Source: Cognataquiflexum gelatinilyticum
Lineage (GTDB): Bacteria > Bacteroidota > Bacteroidia > Cytophagales > Cyclobacteriaceae
Direction: 5' to 3'
Assembly: GCF_024813435.1 (NCBI RefSeq)
Contig: NZ_JANAEZ010000001.1
Coordinates: 930,001 to 994,000, forward strand
Length of the DNA: 64,000 bases
A program made the position numbers and the translations under genes. Each line of letters starts with the position of its first letter. The stretch's first letter is position 1. The notes beneath the pieces are model-generated. The model did no database searches, had not been told where the DNA came from, and saw only the letters and a program-made list of their open reading frames with translations. Below are positions 1 to 8,844 of this stretch, piece by piece.

Positions 1-495
1 CATTCTCCATCCCCCGGAAAAAGTTTTCAGCGGTCTTCCGAGGTCTTTTGTGTTGAAACCGATCCCTTCCAAAACCTCTTCCGCTTTGGCCTTGATGGTA
101 TAGCCTTCATTGGCTTCAAACTGGTCCTGCAACCTTGCCAATTTATTGATAATCTCATCAGAATGGTCCGTTTCCATCTGATGGAGTACATTTTCTATTT
201 CTTGTTCGAGTTGGAGTGTCTCTTTGAAAGCTTCCAAAGCCACATCCAAAATACTGTCTTCTGATTGGTAAGAAAGCAAATCCTGGTTCAAAAAACCGAT
301 GGTACAATCCTTGGCTTTTTGGACTTCCCCTGAACTCGGCTGGATATCTCCATTGATGATTTTGAGCAAAGTCGACTTGCCGGTTCCGTTGAGACCGACC
401 AATCCGATTTTGTCTTTAGGTTTGATATGGAGAGCGGCATTTTCGTAAAGCGCCCGGCCTCCGATAAAGTAAGAAAGATTATTAATTGATAACAT
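1..495 (-). CDS. ABC-F family ATP-binding protein, N-terminal part (cut by window edge)
   Basis: The frame starts at the ATG at 495 and runs off the left edge, giving 165 residues (MLSINNLSYFIGG...). Walker A is visible as GLNGTGKSTLL near residue 40, and the last residues seen, FSGGWRM, are the ABC signature of the first ATPase domain. ABC-F proteins are soluble twin-ATPase proteins that bind the ribosome (EttA/Uup-like translation factors or antibiotic protection) and have no membrane domain. The residues between Walker A and the signature are rich in Glu and Gln, as in the arm region of this family. Only about a quarter of the expected 500-650 residues is present, so the subfamily cannot be named. 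Confidence 0.9.
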   Translation of the reverse strand, partial: MLSINNLSYFIGGRALYENAALHIKPKDKIGLVGLNGTGKSTLLKIINGDIQPSSGEVQKAKDCTIGFLNQDLLSYQSEDSILDVALEAFKETLQLEQEIENVLHQMETDHSDEIINKLARLQDQFEANEGYTIKAKAEEVLEGIGFNTKDLGRPLKTFSGGWRM

Positions 496-654
496 GCTGC
501 AAAAATAACCAAACTCCCGTTTATAAATGATTTCGTTGCAAATATTACTGAGAAAGTGTCTGGACTTTTAATTTTCGATAACTTGGAGGTTGTAAATGAA
601 AACGTCCAAAGGGTTCAAAATCCTTGGAGGGTTAACCAAAAAACCAAAACCACC

Positions 655-1785
655 ATGCGCAAAATAATCATCATACTCTGCCTCTCAGTCATCAGCCTGT
701 CCTGCAATGCCCAAAGCAGCAAAAAAAGTGATATCCAACTGGAAAAAATCAAGCTTCCGGCAGGATTTCAGATCAGTGTTTGGGCTGAAGATGTTCCTGA
801 CGCGCGCTCACTAGCAATGAATGGCGACGGCAGCATCATTTTCGTAGGCAACAGACAAGGTAAAAATGTCTATGCCTTGATCGATACCAACAAGGACGGA
901 AAGGCTGATAAAAAATATACCCTTGCTGAAGGATTGCGGATGCCAAACGGTGTCGCTTTCAAGGATGGCGACCTCTATGTAGCGGAAGTCAGTAGGGTTT
1001 TGAGATTTAGAAATATTGAAAAAACGCTGGATAAACCTGTTTTTGAAGTGGTCTATGACAAGTTTCCCGACAAAGCCCATCATGGATGGAAATTCATCGC
1101 TTTTGGTCCGGATGGCTTGCTTTATGTGCCGATTGGCGCTCCGTGCAACATCTGCGAACCGGAAGAGATCTTCGCCTCAATCACGCGTATTGATGTCAAA
1201 TCAACCAATATCCAACCTGAAATTTTTGCTAAAGGAGTTAGAAATTCAGTGGGATTTGCTTGGCATCCGACTTCCAAGGAACTTTGGTTTACTGAGAATG
1301 GACGTGACATGATGGGTGACGATGTGCCTGACTGTGAACTCAACCACGCTCCCCAAAAAGGCATGCACTTCGGATACCCGTATTGGCATGCCGGAGATGT
1401 CAAAGATCCTGAGTTTGGAAGTAAAGGAAAAGACAAATCTGCCTATACGGCTCCCAAAGCCAAATTAGGAGCCCACACTGCGCCTTTGGGAATGCGGTTT
1501 TATACAGGCAACCAATTTCCGGCTACCTACAAAAACAACATCATCCTAGCCAAACACGGCTCTTGGAACAGAAGCAAAAAGTCGGGTTACAACCTTACCC
1601 GAGTTGTCTTGGATGCAAACCAAAACGTGGTAAAGCAGGAAGTTTTTGCTGAAGGTTGGCTCGATGATGCCTCCCAGGATGTCTGGGGAAGACCTGTAGA
1701 TGTCCTTCAGATGCCTGACGGCAGCATGTTGGTATCAGATGATATGGCAAATTGCATTTATAAAATCACCTATTCAGGAAAGTAA
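655..1785 (+). CDS. PQQ-type sugar/sorbosone dehydrogenase-like lipoprotein
   Basis: A predicted secreted six-bladed beta-propeller of the soluble glucose/L-sorbosone dehydrogenase family, which uses PQQ to oxidise aldoses or aldehydes. The frame is open from 556, but I chose the ATG at 655 because it gives a lipoprotein signal (hydrophobic stretch ending ISLSC, Cys at about residue 17); the upstream extension is not signal-like. Family-like blocks are HHGWKFIAFGPDGLLYVPIG near residue 143, APLGMRFYTG, HGSWNRS, and the final VDVLQMPDGSMLVSDD. A DTNKDGKADKK segment resembles a calcium-binding loop and recurs almost identically in the larger dehydrogenase at 3411. It ends opposite the GH18 gene, with two long inverted repeats between them. 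Substrate unknown. Confidence 0.85.
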   Translation: MRKIIIILCLSVISLSCNAQSSKKSDIQLEKIKLPAGFQISVWAEDVPDARSLAMNGDGSIIFVGNRQGKNVYALIDTNKDGKADKKYTLAEGLRMPNGVAFKDGDLYVAEVSRVLRFRNIEKTLDKPVFEVVYDKFPDKAHHGWKFIAFGPDGLLYVPIGAPCNICEPEEIFASITRIDVKSTNIQPEIFAKGVRNSVGFAWHPTSKELWFTENGRDMMGDDVPDCELNHAPQKGMHFGYPYWHAGDVKDPEFGSKGKDKSAYTAPKAKLGAHTAPLGMRFYTGNQFPATYKNNIILAKHGSWNRSKKSGYNLTRVVLDANQNVVKQEVFAEGWLDDASQDVWGRPVDVLQMPDGSMLVSDDMANCIYKITYSGK

Positions 1786-1789
1786 AAAA

Positions 1790-1849
1790 GATGGATGCTA
1801 AAGTATAAATATATCTCCCTGAGAGGTCCAATATGTTTTAGCATCCATC
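1790..1849. repeat. Long inverted repeat between convergent genes
   Basis: GATGGATGCTAAA at 1790-1802 is repeated perfectly inverted as TTTAGCATCCATC at 1837-1849, with a 34-nt spacer. It starts 4 bp after the stop codon of the dehydrogenase gene. It could act as a transcription terminator for converging genes, although the large loop and the absence of a long T-run make it atypical. Confidence 0.6.
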
Positions 1850-1853
1850 CATT

Positions 1854-1939
1854 TTGAATTGAATCAGCTTTAACCCAAAGCCCCAATGAAAACCCGTTGG
1901 AATGATCAAGAGGATGGAATACCGGTTAAAGCAATTCAA
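1854..1939. repeat. Second inverted repeat in the same intergenic gap
   Basis: GGTTAAAGCAATTCAA at 1924-1939 pairs with TTGAATTG (1854-1861) plus CTTTAACC (1868-1875), a 16-bp stem with a 6-nt bulge on the left arm and a loop of about 48 nt. It lies between the first inverted repeat and the stop codon of the GH18 gene at 1957. Function unknown; it may slow or stop converging transcription. Confidence 0.5.
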
Positions 1940-1956
1940 ACGGTGTGTTGACCTAT

Positions 1957-3162
1957 TTATTTTTGGGATTCGACAAAGATGGCATCCAAAAGACTGCCTG
2001 ACTCCTTGGTGTCATTTCCAAGTTCCCAAAACATAATGCCACCAAGTTTATTATTCATGGCAAAACGGGTTTTGAGAGCTACGGATACGGTATCGTCATA
2101 GGAAACCAACAGGCTATCCAAGCTTTGATACATGTAAGGGGCCTTTGCCTTGTCATCCCAAAATCTTTGAAAACTACTATCAGATTCATACCTGTTGCGG
2201 ATCTGATGATAAGCGAGCCAACCTATATGGATACCCTTGCTCTTTTGGTATAAACCTTGATTTATTGGTGGCACACCTTTCCACACCCTTCCATAAAAAG
2301 CTGCCCCGATGATGATCTGTTCAGGTCTTACCCCTTTCTGAATCAAGAAATTAACAATCTTCTCCACCGAACGGGGTCCTTTGTCAGGACTTTTACCTGC
2401 CTCAAACAAGCTGTCCAAATGTGCCTGAAAAGGAGTTCCATTGATGTCATCATTGGATACGTGGCCTAGGGGTGTGTGGTGTCCTGTATAAATGGACTCA
2501 CCCGAAACTTGGTCATAAGTCATCACATTCATAAAATCAGCATATTTCATGACTTCACTTACATCTACAAAATCATAATATCGCTCCCAACCTGCTGAAG
2601 CAAATGTCAAGACCTTAGGTTCATCAAAAGTATCAAGCATTTCCCTGAGCCCTTTCATCAGTTGGGTAAAGTTACGGGTATCTTCAGGCCTTGCTTTGGT
2701 TCCTGCTCCAGAAATACCCGGATATTCCCAATCCATATCGATCCCGTCCACTTGGAATTTCTCTATCAAATCTCTGGTGCTTTGGATAAATTTTGTCCGG
2801 CTTTCGGCAGTCAAGGCCATATCCGAAAATCCATCGGCACCCCAACCTCCACAAGCCACCATCACCTTCAGGCCCGGATTCCTTTCCTTTTGTCTGACCA
2901 AAGCTTCCAATTTAGGCCCTGAAATCTCCGGTTTACTGAATTTCATTTCCCCATCAATTACTTTGGTAAATGAAAAAATGATGTGGGTCAATTTTTCAAC
3001 AGGAATCAGTTCGGGTTTATAATCCTTCTCAGGCACATAGTATGCCATCACTGCCGTTTTTTGGTTTTCGGAAGCTTCTTCCTCGATGGTTTTGGATTCA
3101 CATCCCAAAAGCAGTATAAAAACCAAACTGAAAGCCAAAATCGAATTTGTTTTGAAAATCAT
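1957..3162 (-). CDS. Glycoside hydrolase family 18 lipoprotein (chitinase-like)
   Basis: A 401-residue protein with a lipoprotein signal (MIFKTNSILAFSLVFILLLGC, Cys about residue 21), so probably anchored in a membrane and facing outward. The GH18 catalytic signature DGIDMDWEYP (DxxDxDxE) is intact, with the acid Glu near residue 146. Other GH18 blocks are SFTKVIDGEMK, VACGGWGADGFSDM, MNVMTYD and the C-terminal GGIMFWELGND. GH18 enzymes cleave beta-1,4-N-acetylglucosamine polymers by substrate-assisted catalysis. It is a paralogue of the GH18 protein at 31068-32210 and lies between two dehydrogenase-like genes on the other strand, apparently as a single gene. Exact substrate (chitin, peptidoglycan or N-glycan) cannot be read from the sequence. 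Confidence 0.9.
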   Translation of the reverse strand: MIFKTNSILAFSLVFILLLGCESKTIEEEASENQKTAVMAYYVPEKDYKPELIPVEKLTHIIFSFTKVIDGEMKFSKPEISGPKLEALVRQKERNPGLKVMVACGGWGADGFSDMALTAESRTKFIQSTRDLIEKFQVDGIDMDWEYPGISGAGTKARPEDTRNFTQLMKGLREMLDTFDEPKVLTFASAGWERYYDFVDVSEVMKYADFMNVMTYDQVSGESIYTGHHTPLGHVSNDDINGTPFQAHLDSLFEAGKSPDKGPRSVEKIVNFLIQKGVRPEQIIIGAAFYGRVWKGVPPINQGLYQKSKGIHIGWLAYHQIRNRYESDSSFQRFWDDKAKAPYMYQSLDSLLVSYDDTVSVALKTRFAMNNKLGGIMFWELGNDTKESGSLLDAIFVESQK

Positions 3163-3204
3163 AAGTGATAATAGGTTGATCGAATTTTTTAATAAACTTT
3201 AAAT

Positions 3205-3230
3205 AACTTTATGAAAAAAATCATAAAATT
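3205..3230. promoter_or_regulatory. Imperfect inverted repeat upstream of the GH18 gene, possible operator
   Basis: AACTTTATGA (3205-3214), six A residues, then TCATAAAATT (3221-3230): 9 of 10 positions are complementary. It lies 43 bp upstream of the GH18 start codon in the 248-bp divergent region shared with the dehydrogenase at 3411. The rest of that region is very AT-rich and shows no clear TAnnTTTG box. Confidence 0.3.
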
Positions 3231-3410
3231 AAGAAAAAGCAAATATTTTTACTTTTAACATTTCTATTGAATATAAAATGGATGTAAAATCTAAGTTTGT
3301 TATCTATCAAATCTTGGAATAACTTGAAATAAGTTTTGGGTAATTCTCCACAAGGGATTGATTCATGAGGATTTTACAAATAAAATTCACCGCTTTCATG
3401 TTTGGCATTT

Positions 3411-6107
3411 ATGGGATATCTGAATAAAATAATTGTTTCAAGTGTTCTTCTGATTGGTTTTACTTTTGGATGTCAAAAACCAGAAAGGTCACCGTTTGAT
3501 GTTTCTCCCGCTGAATCCATGGATCCAAAGCGCTTATCTGAGCCCTACCCTATTATCAGCATTCCTGAAGGGGCAGATCTTGAATCAAAAATTTGGAAAG
3601 GTATAGACCTCAGCCCAAAACCACCAATCGTCCCGGTCTCCGCCAATGAACAAAAGAGATCTTTTATCCTAAAACCGAGATACAGAATAAATCCTGTCTT
3701 ATCTGAACCACAGATACGCGAACCTGCTGCTATCCAATTTGATGGAAATGGAAGGATGTATGTCCTAGAACTCAGGTCCTATATGCAGGATTTGGATGCC
3801 ACTGGAGAACTTTTACCTACCTCACGCATCTCCCGTTGGGAAGATTTGGATGAAGATGGGGTTTATGAAACGGGTATTGTCTTTTTGGACAGCCTTGTAT
3901 TTCCAAGGTTTGTGGTTCCTTTTGGCCCAAACAGCATTTTGTCCATGGAATCCAATGAAGACCATGTGTACCGATATACCGATACTGATGCAGACGGTAA
4001 GGCTGATAAAAAAGAACTTTTTGCATCCGGATTGGGAAGGTCAGGCAATGTCGAGCATCAGATCAGCTTTATGACTTGGGCTTTGGACAATTGGATGTAC
4101 AGCACTTACAACAATAAGCGGATTCGGTGGACGCCAACCGGAGTGATACAGGAACCAAGCGGAAATCCATGGGGACAATGGGGAGTCACACAAGATGACT
4201 ACGGTACAGTTTTTTTCCAAGATGGAGCAGGTGGGGTTTTACAGGGATTTCAGTTTCCAATAGTCTATGGAAACTTCCAGGTAAAAGGAGCACTGAAAGA
4301 TGGATTTAGAATTCCTTACAGTCTTGTTCGTTTGGCGGATTTTCAGCCGGGAATGCAGGAAGCAAAACCGGATGGTTCATTGTCAAATGTGACAGGAGCA
4401 GCCGGAAATGATGTATTCAGAGGAGACCGACTGCCCAAAGACCTGGTGGGAGATTATATATATGGTGAGCCTGTAGGAAGGTTGGTGAGAAGAATTGGAA
4501 CAGAAAAAGTGGATGGGCTTTCTTATCTACAAAATAGGTATGTTGAGGAAAGTTCAGAATTTATACAGTCCACAGATCCATTGTTTAGACCTGTGGATAT
4601 GGCAACCGCACCTGATGGTACACTTTACATCGTGGATATGTATCGGGGAATAATCCAAGAAGGAGAATGGACACAGGAAGGCAGCTACCTGCGGACAAAA
4701 ATCCAACAATATCAAATGGATGATATCGTCGGCAATGGCCGGATTTGGAGGATTTCCTTTGAAGGCATGCCAAGAAACACCCAAAAACCAAGGATGTATG
4801 AGGAATCATCCAAGGAATTGATCCGTCATTTGGAGCATCCGAATGGATGGTGGCGGGACATGGCCCAACAAACTCTTATCCTCAATCAGGACAAATCCAT
4901 TGTTCCAGATTTGATCAAAATCGCAAGCACTTCATCAAATGAATTGGCTAGAATTCATGCACTGTGGACCTTGGAAGGGTTGGGGGAATTAAAATCTGAC
5001 TTGGTCAGGAAATTTTGGCTTGATCCAAATCCCAAAATAAGGATGCAAGGACTGCGTGCTTCAGAGACACTTTATAAATATGGAGACAAAAGTATTTCTG
5101 AACTTTATGTAAATGCCTCTATGGATAATAATCCGGAGGTGGCCATTCAGTCCCTACTGAGTGCCAATGTCCTCAATATTGATCAATTGGAGAAATTGAT
5201 CAAAGAAACAATGAAAAAAAATACTTCTAATGGGATCCAGATTATCGGAAGTCAACTCTTGGAGAAAATGGAGGAGGCCAAAAAAGCATCGGAAACAAGA
5301 TTTGAGAAAAATGAGTTGGCTCTTTTTGTAAAAGGAAAATCTATCTATGACAATTACTGTTCGACCTGCCATGGGCCAAAAGGTTTGGGATCGCCAGCCG
5401 GAGAAGGCCGATTGATCGCACCTCCTTTTTCAGGTTCGCAAAGAATCCTGGGTCATCCCGAATATGCCGTCAAAGTAATGCTGCATGGGCTAAAGGGCGC
5501 AATTGATTCCAAAGAATACGAAGGGGTGATGATTGCTATGGATTCCAACGACGATGCGTATATCGCATCGGTTGTTTCCTATATTAGAAATGATTTTGGA
5601 AACACAGGGACATTTGTGACTCCCGAATTCGTCTCCAAAATCAGAACGGAAACAGCAAAAAGAAAAAACCCATATACCTTTGAGGAGTTGATGGGGGAAA
5701 TTCCTAAGTCATTAAACTATAAGGACAACTGGAAAATAAAGGCAAGTAGCACAGCTTTGTCAGGGGTGGGTTCGACAAAAGATCCATCCTATGCATTTTC
5801 ATTTAAAGGCTGGAAAACAGAAACTTCACAAGAACCGGGGATGTGGTTTATAGTCCAGTTGCCTAATCCCCAACCCCTGACGGAGGTTCAATTTGACTCA
5901 GGAAAAGATGAGTTCCCTATAAGCTATTCAGTATTTATTTCTTCTGATGGGAATTCTTGGACCAAAGTCGCAGAGGAAAAAGGAAGACCTGGGTTAAATA
6001 CATTGACTTGGGAACCTCAGGGAAAATCAAGCTTCCTAAAAATAGAAACAAACAGTAAAGGAGACCATCCTTGGTCCATGAAAAAGCTGACGATATTTTC
6101 GAGATAA
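3411..6107 (+). CDS. Multidomain PQQ-type dehydrogenase with HEAT-like, cytochrome c and discoidin-like domains
   Basis: 898 residues from the ATG at 3411; the frame is open from a TTG at 3402, but the ATG fits a lipoprotein signal best (lipobox GFTFGC). Order of domains: a beta-propeller dehydrogenase of the membrane-bound PVC-type/sorbosone dehydrogenase family (about 90-460, with FDGNGRMYVLEL, DTDADGKADKK and VDMATAPDGTLYIVDMYRG), an alpha-helical HEAT-like stretch (about 465-630), a c-type cytochrome with CSTCHG (Cys650, Cys653, His654), then a C-terminal F5/8 type C-like (discoidin) region of about 130 residues ending at the stop. Such proteins oxidise sugars or alcohols outside the cytoplasm and pass electrons to haem. 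The discoidin-like end suggests carbohydrate binding. It is divergent from the GH18 gene, and the substrate is unknown. Confidence 0.85.
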   Translation: MGYLNKIIVSSVLLIGFTFGCQKPERSPFDVSPAESMDPKRLSEPYPIISIPEGADLESKIWKGIDLSPKPPIVPVSANEQKRSFILKPRYRINPVLSEPQIREPAAIQFDGNGRMYVLELRSYMQDLDATGELLPTSRISRWEDLDEDGVYETGIVFLDSLVFPRFVVPFGPNSILSMESNEDHVYRYTDTDADGKADKKELFASGLGRSGNVEHQISFMTWALDNWMYSTYNNKRIRWTPTGVIQEPSGNPWGQWGVTQDDYGTVFFQDGAGGVLQGFQFPIVYGNFQVKGALKDGFRIPYSLVRLADFQPGMQEAKPDGSLSNVTGAAGNDVFRGDRLPKDLVGDYIYGEPVGRLVRRIGTEKVDGLSYLQNRYVEESSEFIQSTDPLFRPVDMATAPDGTLYIVDMYRGIIQEGEWTQEGSYLRTKIQQYQMDDIVGNGRIWRISFEGMPRNTQKPRMYEESSKELIRHLEHPNGWWRDMAQQTLILNQDKSIVPDLIKIASTSSNELARIHALWTLEGLGELKSDLVRKFWLDPNPKIRMQGLRASETLYKYGDKSISELYVNASMDNNPEVAIQSLLSANVLNIDQLEKLIKETMKKNTSNGIQIIGSQLLEKMEEAKKASETRFEKNELALFVKGKSIYDNYCSTCHGPKGLGSPAGEGRLIAPPFSGSQRILGHPEYAVKVMLHGLKGAIDSKEYEGVMIAMDSNDDAYIASVVSYIRNDFGNTGTFVTPEFVSKIRTETAKRKNPYTFEELMGEIPKSLNYKDNWKIKASSTALSGVGSTKDPSYAFSFKGWKTETSQEPGMWFIVQLPNPQPLTEVQFDSGKDEFPISYSVFISSDGNSWTKVAEEKGRPGLNTLTWEPQGKSSFLKIETNSKGDHPWSMKKLTIFSR

Positions 6108-6143
6108 TCCCCTTTACTGAAATTCAAAGAAAACTAATGTACA

Positions 6144-7463
6144 TTATTTCAGCCATTCCGGCTTGGTGGTGACGATATTGGCTTCCAATTGATTCAACAG
6201 ATTATAAATTCCAAAATAAGTCCTGTTGATATACAAACCGTGACGTGAACCGCGGGCCTGACGGGATTTTCTGAACATCTTGTCATTGGAAATCCTGTCT
6301 CCCAATTGGAAAATCTGCTCGAAATAGCTGTTGTCCGCAAAATCGAAAGTATCCACATGGAAAGGTTTCCCCAACAAAGAGATCATGTCCTTGAATATAT
6401 TCTTGAAATAAACTTTTTCTACGTCAGTATCCTTGTCACTGATAAATTCCAACCCGTAGAAGATCTCATTCAATTCATCCTCATTGATCAATAATTCCCT
6501 TTTGATCAATGAAAAATAGCCTTTATAGAAATCCTCAGGTATGACTTTGACACAGCCAAAATCGATGATTCCGAGTTTGTCATTGTTTTGGATGATGAAG
6601 TTTCCAGGATGTGGATCGGCGTGAACCTGCATCAGATTATGCACCTGATGGTGGTAAAAGTCCCAAAGTGCCTGCCCGATTCTGTTTTTTTGCTCTTGGG
6701 TAGGATTGGTTTCAAGCCATTCTTTGATATGCTTTCCTTCTATCCAATCCATCGTGATGATGCGGTCAGAGCTCAGGTTTTCATAATATGTCGGGAAAAC
6801 GAGGTCTTCGATATGGCTGCAGGCACCGGAGATTTCTTTAGATCTCTGCACTTCGAGTACATAATCTGTCTCCTCCAACAATTTCTCCTCGACTTCCGCC
6901 ATGTAGTGGTCGAGTTCCTTTTCATTCATATTGAGAAGACGCAAGGCAAAAGGACGAACCAATTTCAAATCAGAACTTACCGAATCCGCCACACCGGGAT
7001 ATTGGATTTTAACTGCGAGTTTTTTGCCGTTTTGGATCGCTTGGTGCACCTGACCGATGGAGGCGGCATTGACCGCTGACCGGGTAAATGTATCGTAAAT
7101 CTGCTCCGGACTTTTTCCAAAATACTTTTGAAAAGTCTTCACTACCAAAGGATAAGACAAAGGCGGTGCACTGTATTGCGCCATGGTAAACTTATCCTGA
7201 TAAGCCCTTGGGAGGATATTCTTGTCCATGGACATCATCTGCGCCACTTTGAGAGCAGAACCTTTCAATTCACTCAGAGAATTGTAGATATCGGTGGCGT
7301 TGTTGGTATGAAGCTCCTCCTTCGTCATCGAAGGGTTGACGACCTTTTTGGCATAATGCTTCATGTAATTGCCTCCGACTTTGGCACCTGTACTGATAAA
7401 CTTCGCCGCACGCTGTACTTTGGATGTTGGGATACTCTGTTGCTCCTTCACTTTGCTTTCCAT
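6144..7463 (-). CDS. ABC1/UbiB (ADCK) family atypical kinase
   Basis: 439 residues with the family's marks: the alanine-rich nucleotide loop AVNAASIGQVHQA, the invariant lysine in KLAVKIQYPG, the catalytic loop VHADPHPGNFII and the metal-binding IDFGCVKV. UbiB/Coq8-like proteins are atypical kinases or ATPases linked to isoprenoid quinone or lipid metabolism. The N-terminal KxGQ signature that normally occludes the active site reads KVAQ here (in SALKVAQMMSMD), so its glycine is alanine. The start is 11 bp after the stop of the TetR-like gene, so the two are probably cotranscribed from the TetR promoter. No ubiquinone genes are nearby; this window carries menaquinone genes instead. Physiological target unknown. 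Confidence 0.88.
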   Translation of the reverse strand: MESKVKEQQSIPTSKVQRAAKFISTGAKVGGNYMKHYAKKVVNPSMTKEELHTNNATDIYNSLSELKGSALKVAQMMSMDKNILPRAYQDKFTMAQYSAPPLSYPLVVKTFQKYFGKSPEQIYDTFTRSAVNAASIGQVHQAIQNGKKLAVKIQYPGVADSVSSDLKLVRPFALRLLNMNEKELDHYMAEVEEKLLEETDYVLEVQRSKEISGACSHIEDLVFPTYYENLSSDRIITMDWIEGKHIKEWLETNPTQEQKNRIGQALWDFYHHQVHNLMQVHADPHPGNFIIQNNDKLGIIDFGCVKVIPEDFYKGYFSLIKRELLINEDELNEIFYGLEFISDKDTDVEKVYFKNIFKDMISLLGKPFHVDTFDFADNSYFEQIFQLGDRISNDKMFRKSRQARGSRHGLYINRTYFGIYNLLNQLEANIVTTKPEWLK

Positions 7464-7474
7464 GGTGTTACTGA

Positions 7475-8140
7475 TTACTTATTTTGGTACAAAAACTTGG
7501 CAAAATCGATGAAAGAATCAATGGCGCTTTTTCCCATAAGGTCAAAAGCAAGGTTGACGGATTTCTCAATGGCCGCGTCTGTTTTTTCGAATGAAGGGGA
7601 ACTGTCTTTGATCCAAAACTGGAACACAAACCAAACCTGAAGCCAAAGTGCTTCATCGTATCTGTCTGAAATGATCGGTCTGCTTGCGATTTCTTCCGTT
7701 TCTTTTCCTTCCAAAATGATCTCATTGGCAAAGTCCTTGAACTTATGCCTGAAAGTTTTGGCTTCAGTGGGAAGGATATTTTTTATGCCTTTGTTGCCTC
7801 CGTACAGAGACAGCAGATATGACCTGTTTTTCTTGAGTTCTTCCACCAAAGTGAACAGAAAACCAAGCAGTTTTTCACGGGCGCTATACTCTTTATAAAC
7901 TTCCTGAGATTCCAAGTTTCCGATGGTGTCGTCAAAAAGCTTTGCCCAAACGGCTGATTTGATGGATTCGAAAGAAGTGAAGTAGGTGTAAAATTCCTCC
8001 TCTTTCATCTTCAATTCCTTGGCAAACTTGAATACCGAAGCCGGTTGCTTACCGTGTTCCAATACGTATTCGACGTATCCGGTTATGATTTTTGTCTTTT
8101 GATCTACTTTGGCAGTTTTCTTGGCGGGTGCTTTTTCCAT
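7475..8140 (-). CDS. TetR-family transcriptional regulator-like protein, partner of the ABC1 kinase
   Basis: 221 residues. After a Lys/Ala-rich start, the N-terminal 70 residues have TetR-type spacing with a helix-turn-helix in VFKFAKELKMKEEEFYTYF; the canonical small residues of the turn are weak, so the DNA-binding domain is divergent. The C-terminal part is helical and rich in aromatics (FVFQFWIKD), as in ligand-sensing domains of the family. It is the first gene of a two-gene unit with the ABC1 kinase (11-bp gap). By context it may regulate the pair, or it may be a COQ9-like structural partner, since COQ9 has a TetR fold and works with ADCK-type kinases; that second idea is inference. Confidence 0.7.
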   Translation of the reverse strand: MEKAPAKKTAKVDQKTKIITGYVEYVLEHGKQPASVFKFAKELKMKEEEFYTYFTSFESIKSAVWAKLFDDTIGNLESQEVYKEYSAREKLLGFLFTLVEELKKNRSYLLSLYGGNKGIKNILPTEAKTFRHKFKDFANEIILEGKETEEIASRPIISDRYDEALWLQVWFVFQFWIKDSSPSFEKTDAAIEKSVNLAFDLMGKSAIDSFIDFAKFLYQNK

Positions 8141-8331
8141 GGTTGGTATTGTTTACTGGAGACATAACCTAGAAAAGGGATATGAAGTTTAGAAAAGCAG
8201 CACAAATCCAACAGGATTATAAAAAATTATTTTAGTTTTATGGGGTTGGGTCTATAGAAATGGGGAAAGGGTTTTTAAATTGGAGGGCTTTTCCAATAGT
8301 CAAGAGAAAGCAAGTTGAAGACAAAGCGCTC

Positions 8332-8844
8332 ATGAAAATCAGTTTTATAACAATTTTTCTAATTCACAGCTTCTTATCTTTCTCTCAAAATGAAGGATTG
8401 GATGCAGTTATTAATTGGAAATTTATCGATAAAGTAAAAATCTATGATAATCCGAAAGGCAAATTCATTGAAACAATCCAAAACGACACGATATCCGAAA
8501 ATCTAATTATCCTTAAAATTATTGAGGTTAAGAAGGACTTTTTCCGAGTGCAAATAGGATTAGAAATGAGTGAGGAACAATTAAATGGTTGGATAAAATC
8601 TGCCGATTATGTGGGAGCGTACCATAAGAGTGAACGTTTTCCAATGGATTTGTTATTGTATTCTCATCCGAATATAGAGGAAGAAAATAAAATTCTCCTG
8701 AAAAATTGGAATCCAGGATTTATCACAATTTTAGATTTTAAAAAGGAGTGGGTTCTTATAGTTGTTAATTACGAAGGAGTAAGAAAAAAAGGTTGGATTC
8801 ACAGGGACAGCCTTTGCGCAAATAGCTATTCAACTTGTTCCTGA
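8332..8844 (+). CDS. Secreted SH3-like domain protein of unknown function
   Basis: 170 residues from the ATG at 8332 (MKISFITIFLIHSFLSFSQ, a signal peptide); the frame is open from 8260 but the extension is not signal-like. Two SH3b-like units can be seen, each opening with a basic beta-rich stretch and closing with GWI: KVKIYDNPKG...NGWIKSADYV and DLLLYSHPN...KGWIHRDSLC. The tail DSLCANSYSTC has two Cys that could form a disulfide. Bacterial SH3 domains often bind cell-wall peptides, but no enzyme domain is attached. It stands at the start of an AT-rich patch that also holds a toxin-antitoxin pair, and may be accessory DNA. Confidence 0.6.
   Translation: MKISFITIFLIHSFLSFSQNEGLDAVINWKFIDKVKIYDNPKGKFIETIQNDTISENLIILKIIEVKKDFFRVQIGLEMSEEQLNGWIKSADYVGAYHKSERFPMDLLLYSHPNIEEENKILLKNWNPGFITILDFKKEWVLIVVNYEGVRKKGWIHRDSLCANSYSTCS

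Noticed and set aside
811..1083. Opposite-strand frames inside the dehydrogenase gene and similar overlapping frames elsewhere
   Set aside because: They are shadows of real genes with no recognisable domains, and the opposite frame has clear family motifs.
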